This document shows, piece by piece, positions 5,670 through 13,431 of a DNA stretch of 40,418 bases (position 1 is its first letter; every line of letters starts with the position of its first letter). The DNA lies in contig CABUAH010000010.1 of the NCBI GenBank assembly GCA_902489475.1, forward strand, positions 1 through 40,418, written 5' to 3'. The notes beneath the pieces are model-generated. The model worked only from the letters and a program-made list of their open reading frames with translations. It was not told where the DNA came from and ran no database searches. Origin of the DNA: an uncultured Oscillospiraceae bacterium. Its GTDB lineage: Bacteria > Bacillota > Clostridia > Oscillospirales > Ruminococcaceae. Position numbers and translations under genes: made by a program.

Positions 5670-8132
5670 ATGCAAACGAGATTTACTGTAGCAAAAATAG
5701 CGCTTTCTAATACAGCTCTAAGCTTTGATACAGAATATAGCTATAATCTGCCGCAGAGTCTTGCGTGCAAAGCTCAGCCCGGTTTAAGAGTTATTGTTCC
5801 GTTTGGAAGAGGAAATCGCAGGCGGCTCGGATTTATAACAAGGATTTACGAGTGCGACCATATGCGGGAAGAGCTTAAAAATGTGATAAGCATAGTAGAT
5901 GAGCATCCGCTTGTCAACGAAGAAATGCTGAAGCTTATATTTTGGCTCAAGGAAAACACCTTTTGCACATATTTTGAAGCGTACAAAACCCTTGTTCCCA
6001 TAGGCTTTGATTATAATCTTTCAACGCATTACAAAGCTGTAAATGCTTATATAGACACCGAGCTTACCGAAGAGGAGCAAAGCTTATTTAACGCTTTTAT
6101 GCTTGCCGAAAATCAAAGGGAAAAAGATCTTTTGATGGAAGCTCGTGGAAATTTAAAGAAAAAAGCGGTTGTGGAAGCACTTATTGAAAAGGGTGTAATT
6201 GAAGAAGTCGATGCATTAAAAAGAAAAGTGGGCGATGGAACCGTAAGAATGGTTAAGCTTACAAGTGCTTTTTTGGATGCTGAGGTCGGCGGAAAAATAA
6301 CACCCAAGCAACAGCAGGTCATAGATTTACTGGCTCAGTGTGAATCGGCATCAATTAATGAGATCTGTTATATGCTCGGAGTCACGCAGTCGATTATTAA
6401 AAGACTTATACAAAACGGAATATGCGAAACCTATGATGCGGAGGTTCTTAGAACTCCGAATTTTAAGGAAACAACCAGACAGGATCCTGAAAGCATTATC
6501 TTAAACGATGATCAGCAAAAGGTCTTTTTGGGAATTTTGGAGCTTGTAAAGAAGTCAAAGGCTTGCGGCTCGCTTTTATACGGAGTTACGGGAAGCGGTA
6601 AGACAAGCGTTTTTATAAGACTTATACATGAAGTGCTTAGATCTCAGAAAACTGCGCTTATGCTTGTTCCTGAAATCTCGTTAACACCGCAAACGGTAAT
6701 GAAATTCCGTTCTCTTTTCGGTGAAACGGTTGCCGTTATACATTCAAATCTTTCGCTGGGACAGCGTGTAGATGAATTCAAACGGATAAAATCGGGAGAA
6801 GCGAGAATTGTTATCGGAACCCGCTCGGCTGTGTTTGCACCTCTTGATAACATCGGAATTATCATAATCGATGAAGAGGGCGAGCATACATATAAGTCCG
6901 AAAATTCACCCAGATATCATGCGAGAGATGTTGCGATTCAAAGATGTGGGTATCATAACGCTGTGCTTCTGCTTGCATCGGCAACTCCGTCAATTGAAAG
7001 CTATTACTATGCTAAATCAGGAAGATTTCACCTTTTTGAGCTTCCTAACAGATATAATAAAACCGCCCTGCCGAGAGTAATTACTGTTGATATGCAGAGG
7101 GAGCTTGAGGATGGAAATGATTCTCTTTTATCAAGATCGCTAAAAGAGGCGATTGAAGATAATTTAAAAAGAAATGAGCAGTCTATTTTGTTCCTCAACA
7201 GGCGGGGGTTCAATACATATGTGACCTGCCTTGATTGCAGAATGCCGGTTGAGTGTCCTAATTGTAACATTCCGCTTACATATCACAAGAAAAATAATCG
7301 GCTGATGTGCCACTATTGCGGTTATACAAGAGCAAAAGTTACCGAGTGCGATCATTGTCACAGCACTCATTTAAAGGCAACGGGAGTCGGAACTCAGCGT
7401 GTCGAGGACGAGGTTGAAAGGCTTTTTCCGAATGCGAGAGTTTTGAGAATGGACGCAGATACGACTACTTCGAGGTATTCTTATGAAAAATACTTTGATG
7501 CATTTGAAAGACACGAGTATGATATAATGCTCGGAACTCAGATGATAGCCAAGGGGATTGACTTTGAAAACGTAACGCTTGTCGGAGTTTTATCGCTTGA
7601 CAGAAGTCTTTACAGCGGTGGTTTTCAAAGCTATGAAAAGACTTTTTCGCTCCTTACTCAGGTTGTCGGAAGAAGCGGAAGAGGAAGCAAAAAAGGAGTT
7701 GCGTTTATACAGACCTTTTCTCCGGAGCATTATGTAATAAATCTTGCTTCAAAGCAGGATTACAAGGAGTTTTATGCAGGTGAAATAGAGCTGAGAAGAG
7801 CGCTAACTTATCCTCCGTTTTGTGACATATGCGTTGTAGGGATTTCAAGCGAAATAAACGATGAGGCTCAAAGAAGCGCACTTGAGTTTATAAGGCTTTT
7901 AAAACAAAATATAAAAGCTCTTGATTATAAAATGCCTTTAAGGGTGCTTGGACCATCGCCATGCGTTATGACAAGGATAAACGGAAGATTCAGACATAGG
8001 ATAATAATAAAATGCAAGAATAACTCTGCGTTTCGCACTCTTATGAGTAAAACGCTTATTGATGCGGCAAAGTCGAAGGTGTTTTGCAACACACGGTTAT
8101 TTGCAGACATAAACGGCGATACGGGAGCTTAA
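5670..8132 (+). CDS. priA: Primosomal replication-restart helicase PriA
   Basis: PriA is a 3'-to-5' superfamily 2 helicase that reloads the replisome at stalled or recombined forks. In the 820 residues, an N-terminal DNA-binding domain is followed by Walker A GVTGSGKT (about 305-312), the motif II region at 401-404 and the zinc-binding cysteines of CLDCRMPVECPNC, CHYCG and CDHCHS (about 515-565). The TQMIAKGIDFENV and VVGRSGRG helicase motifs follow. Motif II reads DEEG where the classical form is DEEH or DEEQ, while the following EHTYKSE context is normal. Length and the remaining motifs are intact. Confidence 0.96.
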   Translation: MQTRFTVAKIALSNTALSFDTEYSYNLPQSLACKAQPGLRVIVPFGRGNRRRLGFITRIYECDHMREELKNVISIVDEHPLVNEEMLKLIFWLKENTFCTYFEAYKTLVPIGFDYNLSTHYKAVNAYIDTELTEEEQSLFNAFMLAENQREKDLLMEARGNLKKKAVVEALIEKGVIEEVDALKRKVGDGTVRMVKLTSAFLDAEVGGKITPKQQQVIDLLAQCESASINEICYMLGVTQSIIKRLIQNGICETYDAEVLRTPNFKETTRQDPESIILNDDQQKVFLGILELVKKSKACGSLLYGVTGSGKTSVFIRLIHEVLRSQKTALMLVPEISLTPQTVMKFRSLFGETVAVIHSNLSLGQRVDEFKRIKSGEARIVIGTRSAVFAPLDNIGIIIIDEEGEHTYKSENSPRYHARDVAIQRCGYHNAVLLLASATPSIESYYYAKSGRFHLFELPNRYNKTALPRVITVDMQRELEDGNDSLLSRSLKEAIEDNLKRNEQSILFLNRRGFNTYVTCLDCRMPVECPNCNIPLTYHKKNNRLMCHYCGYTRAKVTECDHCHSTHLKATGVGTQRVEDEVERLFPNARVLRMDADTTTSRYSYEKYFDAFERHEYDIMLGTQMIAKGIDFENVTLVGVLSLDRSLYSGGFQSYEKTFSLLTQVVGRSGRGSKKGVAFIQTFSPEHYVINLASKQDYKEFYAGEIELRRALTYPPFCDICVVGISSEINDEAQRSALEFIRLLKQNIKALDYKMPLRVLGPSPCVMTRINGRFRHRIIIKCKNNSAFRTLMSKTLIDAAKSKVFCNTRLFADINGDTGA

Positions 8133-8147
8133 ATAAAGGAGATTAAA

Positions 8148-8618
8148 ATGGCACTTAGAAAAATACTTAACAGAAGAGATGAGGCACTGTCTAAAAAATG
8201 CAGACCGGTGGAGAAGTTTGACGAAAAGCTTCACACTCTTCTTGATGATATGAAGGAAACATTATATAATGCGGACGGAGCAGGACTTGCTGCGCCTCAG
8301 GTAGGAATTTTAAGAAGAGCCTGTGTGATAGATGTTGGTGAGGGATATATAGAGCTTATAAATCCTGAAATAATCTCTCAAAGCGGAGAACAGACTGATG
8401 TTGAGGGATGTCTTTCCTGTCCGGGAGAATGGGGATATGTTACAAGAGCAATGAACGTCACCTTTAAAGCACAGGACAGAAACGGAAGCTTTTATGAGAA
8501 AAGCGTAGAGGGACTTTTTGCAAGGTGCGTTTTGCATGAATGCGATCATCTTGACGGAAAGGTTTTTACTTCTTTAGTTACAGAATGGGTAGATCCGAAG
8601 GAGCTTGAGAAAAATTGA
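8148..8618 (+). CDS. def: Peptide deformylase
   Basis: It removes the formyl group from the N-terminal formyl-Met of new proteins using a metal ion, usually Fe2+. The three family motifs are present: GLAAPQVG, EGCLSCP (metal-binding Cys) and HECDHLDG (the HExxH metal-binding and catalytic site). The length of 156 residues is normal. It ends in TTGA, where the TTG start of fmt overlaps its stop, so deformylase and formyltransferase are translationally linked, a usual pairing. Confidence 0.97.
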   Translation: MALRKILNRRDEALSKKCRPVEKFDEKLHTLLDDMKETLYNADGAGLAAPQVGILRRACVIDVGEGYIELINPEIISQSGEQTDVEGCLSCPGEWGYVTRAMNVTFKAQDRNGSFYEKSVEGLFARCVLHECDHLDGKVFTSLVTEWVDPKELEKN

Positions 8619-9547
8619 GAATAATATATATGGGAACGCCTGACTTTGCGATTCCGACATTAAAAGCTCTGATCACTTCAAAGCATGAAGTCGCAGCGGT
8701 TTTTACTCAACCCGATAAGCCGAAGGGTAGGGGTATGAAGCTTGCAGCGCCGCCTGTTAAGGAGCTTGCGGTGGAAAATAATATTGAGGTCTTTCAGCCT
8801 GTAAGTCTTAAAAAGGATGCAGACGAATATATATCAAAAATCAGAGAAATAAATCCCGATGCAATAGTTGTTGCGGCATACGGAAAAATGCTGCCCAAAG
8901 AGGTTTTGGATATTCCTAAATACGGCTGTGTCAATGTGCATGGCTCGCTTTTGCCGAGGTATCGGGGTGCTGCACCTATTCAGCACGCAGTTTTAAACGG
9001 AGATGAAAAAACCGGAATTACTACAATGCTGATGGCTGAAGGAATGGACACAGGAGATATACTTCTTACAAGCGAAACGAATATCGGCGAAAACGAAACT
9101 GCCGAGGAGCTTTTTGACCGTCTTTCGGTTTTGGGTGCAGAGCTTTTGATTGAGACATTAAAAGAGCTTGAAAAAGAGAACATAACGCCTAAAAAGCAGG
9201 ACGAGAAAAATGCAAGCTATGCATCGATGCTTACAAAGAATATGTGCGAAATTGATTTTTCAAAGTGCGCTTTTGAAGTTCATAAAAAAATATGCGGACT
9301 TTCAAGTTGGCCGTGCGCCACAACAAAGCTTTTCGGAAAGCGAATAAAAGTATACCGTTCGCAAATAGTTGATATAGATACAACGGGCGAGCAAAACGGA
9401 AGCGTGATAGATGAAAATAAATTTATTGTTGCTTGTAAGGATAAAGCTGTTAAGCTTGTTACAGTACAGCTTGAAGGCTCAAAGAAAATGAGTGCCGAGG
9501 ACTTTTTAAGAGGAAGAAAAATAGACAGGGGTACGATTTTAGGTTAG
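8615..9547 (+). CDS. fmt: Methionyl-tRNA formyltransferase
   Basis: It transfers formyl from 10-formyl-tetrahydrofolate to Met-tRNA(fMet). It shows the family start RIIYMGTPDFA, the folate-binding VHGSLLPRYRGAAP (with the catalytic His and neighbouring Asn) and GITTMLMAEGMDTGDIL. The length of 310 residues is standard. The start is TTG, overlapping the def stop by 4 bases and preceded by AAGGAG at 8598-8603; the family N-terminus supports it. Confidence 0.97.
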   Translation: MRIIYMGTPDFAIPTLKALITSKHEVAAVFTQPDKPKGRGMKLAAPPVKELAVENNIEVFQPVSLKKDADEYISKIREINPDAIVVAAYGKMLPKEVLDIPKYGCVNVHGSLLPRYRGAAPIQHAVLNGDEKTGITTMLMAEGMDTGDILLTSETNIGENETAEELFDRLSVLGAELLIETLKELEKENITPKKQDEKNASYASMLTKNMCEIDFSKCAFEVHKKICGLSSWPCATTKLFGKRIKVYRSQIVDIDTTGEQNGSVIDENKFIVACKDKAVKLVTVQLEGSKKMSAEDFLRGRKIDRGTILG

Positions 9548-9563
9548 AAAAGGAGAAAAATTT

Positions 9564-10313
9564 ATGTTTTTTGGATGGTTTTATTACGACTGGACTATTT
9601 TGATTTTAATTCCGCCGATGATTTTTGCACTTATTGCACAGGCAAAGGTGAATTCTGCTTACAAAAAATATTCGCAAATCAGAAGTGCAAGAGGAATTAC
9701 CGCCCATGAAGCGGCAAGACAGATTTTAGACGCAAACGGTTTGTCTTATATAAAAATAGAGCATATTTCAGGAAAGCTGACTGACCATTACGATCCAAAA
9801 GCTGAAGTGATAAGGCTTTCGGACAGCGTTGACGGAAACCAGTCGGTAGCGGCTATCGGTATTGCAGCTCACGAATGCGGTCATGCAATTCAGCACGCTG
9901 AGGGATATGCGCCGATAAAGCTTCGTTCGGCTTTGGTTCCGGTTACCAATATAGGTTCAAGGCTGTCTATGATTTTTATAATAATCGGTCTTGTTTTGGT
10001 ATCGGCTCAAAGGACTGCTGAAGCAGCCGGAATGTATAATTTCGGAATGATGATCGCCGTTATCGGAATACTTCTTTTCTCACTTTCTACAATTTTTCAG
10101 CTTGTAACTCTTCCTGTGGAATTTAATGCGTCGAGCAGGGCGCTTAAAACGCTTGATGAGTTTCATATACTTGAGGACAGTGAAATTCCTCAGGCAAGAA
10201 AGGTTTTATCAGCAGCTGCTATGACATATGTTGCAGCTTTGGTATCATCGCTGGCATCTCTTTTGAGAATAGTTTTAATTGTACTCGGTTCGGGAAGGAG
10301 CCGAAGAAATTGA
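9564..10313 (+). CDS. Membrane zinc metallopeptidase, YugP family
   Basis: The product is 249 residues with an N-terminal membrane segment (about 8-27), the gluzincin-like HECGHAIQH site near residue 107, a third-ligand candidate in LPVEFNASSRAL, and two or three further hydrophobic segments (about 134-180 and 210-242). This is the architecture of Zn_peptidase_2 (PF04298, B. subtilis YugP). Substrates are unknown. It is inserted between fmt and rsmB, an arrangement not found in B. subtilis but fitting Clostridia. It overlaps rsmB by four bases (TTGA). Confidence 0.9.
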   Translation: MFFGWFYYDWTILILIPPMIFALIAQAKVNSAYKKYSQIRSARGITAHEAARQILDANGLSYIKIEHISGKLTDHYDPKAEVIRLSDSVDGNQSVAAIGIAAHECGHAIQHAEGYAPIKLRSALVPVTNIGSRLSMIFIIIGLVLVSAQRTAEAAGMYNFGMMIAVIGILLFSLSTIFQLVTLPVEFNASSRALKTLDEFHILEDSEIPQARKVLSAAAMTYVAALVSSLASLLRIVLIVLGSGRSRRN

Positions 10314-11599
10314 CGCCAAGGAGATTTGTTTTAAAGCTTCTTTTAAGACTTGAAGAAAGCGGCAGCTATTCAAATATACTTCTTGACAAGGAGCTTTCAA
10401 AGCAAGATTTTACCGCACAGGAAAAGTCTTTTATAACAGCGCTTTTTTACGGAGTAACAGAGCGCAGAATAACTCTTGATTATTATATCTCAAAGTTATC
10501 AAAAGTAAGACTGAAAAAAATGGATTCGGACATTCTCACTATTTTGAGAATGGGAATTTATCAGATAATGTATATGGATTCCGTTCCCGATTCGGCTGCT
10601 GTAAATGAAAGTGTAAAGCTTGCAAAGGGAAATAAAAATCCAAGACTTTCGGGCTTTGTAAACGGAATTTTAAGGACTTTTACAAGAGAGCGTGAGAACT
10701 TTGTGCTTCCAAATGACAAAAGTACACGCTTAAGTGTTTTGTACTCTTGTCCGCAGTGGGTAGTAAACAAACTTATAAACGAATACGGCGAGGAAAACGC
10801 AACAGATTTCTTAGAAAGTTCTCTTAAGCCGAGTGAAGTTTTTTTGAGAACAAATACAACAAAAACCGATTCTAAAGGCTTAGTAAAAAAGCTATCGGAT
10901 GAAAATATAAATGCAAAGATCTGTGAGTTTGATGAAAATTCTATTACAGTAAAGGGCAGTGCTTTTCATACAAAGACATATGAGGACGGACTTTTTCATG
11001 CACAGGATTATTCAAGTCAGTATGCTGTTAAAATTTTAGATCCAAAGCCGGGAGAAAGGGTGCTTGACATTTGCTCCGCACCCGGAGGGAAAGCCTTTAC
11101 TGCGGCAGAGCTTATGCAGAATAACGGTGAGCTTATAGCCTGCGACTTATACGAGCAAAGGGTAGGGCTTATAAAAAGCGGAGCTAACAGATTAGGGCTT
11201 GGTATCATAGATGCTCGGGTGAATAATGCGCTTGTGTATAACGAAAGCTTCAGCGAGTTTGACAGGGTGCTTTGCGATGCCCCTTGTTCCGGACTTGGGG
11301 TTATAAAGCGAAAGCCTGAAATAAAATATAAGAAAAAAGAGGAGTTTGACGAGCTTCCCGAAATTCAGTTTGAAATTCTTGAATGTACATCACGATATGT
11401 AAAATCGGGAGGAAGGCTGGTATATTCTACGTGTACTTTAAATAAATCGGAAAACGAGGAGGTTGTTTTAAGGTTTTTAAAACAACACAAAGACTTTTCG
11501 CCTGACAGAGTGTTTAACGGGGATTTTACAAAAACTGTTTTTCCGAAATGTTTTGGCTCAGACGGATTTTTCATAAGCGTTTTAAAACGAATTGATTAG
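10310..11599 (+). CDS. rsmB: 16S rRNA (cytosine-967 C5)-methyltransferase
   Basis: The NusB-like N-terminal domain (about 1-130) precedes a SAM-dependent methyltransferase of the RsmB/NOL1 family. Motif I is LDICSAPGGKAFT, motif IV is DAPCSGLGVI (Cys assists product release) and motif VI is YSTCTLNKSENE (catalytic Cys). The length of 429 residues is typical. The start is TTG, overlapping the stop of the protease gene, with GGAAGGAG 9 bases upstream. It acts on 16S rRNA before subunit assembly. Confidence 0.95.
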   Translation: MTPRRFVLKLLLRLEESGSYSNILLDKELSKQDFTAQEKSFITALFYGVTERRITLDYYISKLSKVRLKKMDSDILTILRMGIYQIMYMDSVPDSAAVNESVKLAKGNKNPRLSGFVNGILRTFTRERENFVLPNDKSTRLSVLYSCPQWVVNKLINEYGEENATDFLESSLKPSEVFLRTNTTKTDSKGLVKKLSDENINAKICEFDENSITVKGSAFHTKTYEDGLFHAQDYSSQYAVKILDPKPGERVLDICSAPGGKAFTAAELMQNNGELIACDLYEQRVGLIKSGANRLGLGIIDARVNNALVYNESFSEFDRVLCDAPCSGLGVIKRKPEIKYKKKEEFDELPEIQFEILECTSRYVKSGGRLVYSTCTLNKSENEEVVLRFLKQHKDFSPDRVFNGDFTKTVFPKCFGSDGFFISVLKRID

Positions 11600-11615
11600 T
11601 GGTGAAAGGCATTTT

Positions 11616-12650
11616 ATGGACTTTGAAAAAACTGATATTTTATCACTTGAGTTTGAGAAGCTCGAAAGAGAAGTAGTAGATCTTGGCGAGGCAAAGTTCA
11701 GGGCGGCACAGATATTTAGCTGGCTTCATGAAAAGCGGGTAAAAAGCTTTGACGAAATGACAAACCTTTCATCAAAGCTTCGGGACAAGCTGAGAGAGCG
11801 GTTTTATATAAATCAAATTTCCGTGTCAAAAAGGCTTGCGTCATCAAAAGATGATACTGTAAAATATCTGTATGAGCTTTCAGACAAAAACCATATCGAA
11901 ACTGTTTTAATGGAATATGAGCATGGAACAAGCCTTTGCATCTCGACTCAGGTGGGATGTAAAATGGGATGTAAGTTCTGTGCGTCAACAATAGCAGGTT
12001 TCAAAAGAAATTTAACTCCGTCCGAAATGCTTTTGCAGATCTATGAAACAGAGAGACTCGAAGGAAAAAAGGTACAAAGCTTAGTGTTGATGGGAATAGG
12101 CGAGCCGCTTGACAATTTTGATAACGTCATAAGTTTTTTAAGACTTTTAAGTGATAAAAGAGGAAAGAATTTATCTTTAAGGCATGTATCCCTTTCGACC
12201 TGCGGAATTGTTCCGAGGATAAAAGAGCTGGCTGAGCTTGAACTTGGGATAACTTTATCCGTTTCGCTTCATGCCGCAAACGACTATACAAGGTCAAAGA
12301 TAATGCCTGTAAATGACAAGTACCACATATCCGAGCTTATTGACGCATGCAAGGAATATTTTGCTAAAACAGGGAGGCGGATTTCCTTTGAGTATTCGGT
12401 TATTGACGGAGAAAACGACAAGTACGAAAACGCTGAGGAAATATATAAGCTTTTGGGCGGGTTTAACTGCCACATAAATATTATCCCTGTAAATAAAATT
12501 AAAGAGCGAAGCTTTACGTCAAACCGAAAAAATGCAAATACATTTAAAAAGTATCTTGAGGATTTCGGAATGAATGCAACTGTAAGGCGAACGCTCGGAA
12601 GTGACATAGATGCCGCCTGCGGACAATTAAGGCGGGAGTATGAAATATGA
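11616..12650 (+). CDS. rlmN: Dual-specificity 23S rRNA A2503 / tRNA A37 C2-methyltransferase RlmN
   Basis: This is a radical-SAM enzyme with cluster motif CKMGCKFC (CX3CX2C). The catalytic cysteine pair lies in LCISTQVGC (first Cys) and DAACGQL near the C-terminus. The NIIPVNKIKERSF region is conserved. I place the start at ATG 11616, which has AAAGG 6 bases upstream, rather than at an in-frame TTG at 11592 inside the end of rsmB. That gives 344 residues, normal for the family. The operon position after rsmB matches B. subtilis. Confidence 0.95.
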   Translation: MDFEKTDILSLEFEKLEREVVDLGEAKFRAAQIFSWLHEKRVKSFDEMTNLSSKLRDKLRERFYINQISVSKRLASSKDDTVKYLYELSDKNHIETVLMEYEHGTSLCISTQVGCKMGCKFCASTIAGFKRNLTPSEMLLQIYETERLEGKKVQSLVLMGIGEPLDNFDNVISFLRLLSDKRGKNLSLRHVSLSTCGIVPRIKELAELELGITLSVSLHAANDYTRSKIMPVNDKYHISELIDACKEYFAKTGRRISFEYSVIDGENDKYENAEEIYKLLGGFNCHINIIPVNKIKERSFTSNRKNANTFKKYLEDFGMNATVRRTLGSDIDAACGQLRREYEI

Positions 12651-12680
12651 TAAGTAAACTATGAAAGGATGGTGAAGCGA

Positions 12681-13406
12681 TTGTTTATAACAGCTAAAAG
12701 CGACATAGGAATGATAAGAAGCGAAAATCAGGATCACTTTAAAATAAGTTTGATCGAAGATACTGCAATTGCCGTTGTTTGTGACGGAATGGGTGGTGCG
12801 CTTGCAGGCGGAGAAGCAAGCGAGGTCGCTTCAAATGTTGTGTTTGACCGTATCAATTTGAGCTTGCGGCCGGAGATGAATCAGAGAAATATACAAAATC
12901 TTTTGGTAACAGCTCTTCGCACGGCAAATACTGTGGTTTATGACAAAAGCAAGTCTGATAAACTAAAAGAGGGCATGGGTACGACTTGCGTCGCCGCAAT
13001 TGCGACAAAGGATATGGCGTATATAGCGAGCGTCGGAGATAGCAGAGCATATCTTTTAGATGAAAATGGAATCGTACAGGTAACACGGGATCACACTTAC
13101 GTGGAGATGCTTCAAAGTCAGGGAAAGTACGATGAAAACGATGAAGCGGTTGCCGGTATGAGCCATATCATCACAAAAGCAATAGGTACTGAGGAGGAGG
13201 TCGATCCTGATTTCTTTGAGGTGCCGTTGAAGGAAAAGTCTGTACTGCTGTTATGCTCGGACGGACTTACTAATTATTTGACTGACGAACAAATATATAA
13301 CTATGTATATTTAAAACCGCTTGAATCGGCTATGAATGATATGATAAATAACTGTAACGAATCGGGCGGAAAAGACAACATAACGATTGCAATTATTGTA
13401 AACTAA
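12681..13406 (+). CDS. prpC: PP2C-type serine/threonine phosphatase (PrpC/Stp)
   Basis: This Mn/Mg-dependent phosphatase reverses phosphorylation by the PASTA kinase encoded next to it. Motifs are SDIGMIRSENQD, VCDGMGGALAGG (metal-binding Asp), GTTCVAAI, SVGDSRAYL, TRDHTYVE, LLCSDGLTNYL and the final GGKDNIT. I favour the TTG start at 12681, preceded by GGTGA and giving the usual FITAKSDIG opening; an ATG at 12669 is in frame but touches AAAGG without spacing. prkC follows 25 bases later, as in B. subtilis. Confidence 0.94.
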   Translation: MFITAKSDIGMIRSENQDHFKISLIEDTAIAVVCDGMGGALAGGEASEVASNVVFDRINLSLRPEMNQRNIQNLLVTALRTANTVVYDKSKSDKLKEGMGTTCVAAIATKDMAYIASVGDSRAYLLDENGIVQVTRDHTYVEMLQSQGKYDENDEAVAGMSHIITKAIGTEEEVDPDFFEVPLKEKSVLLLCSDGLTNYLTDEQIYNYVYLKPLESAMNDMINNCNESGGKDNITIAIIVN

Positions 13407-13431
13407 AAGAACGAAAGGGAGGAAAATAAAA

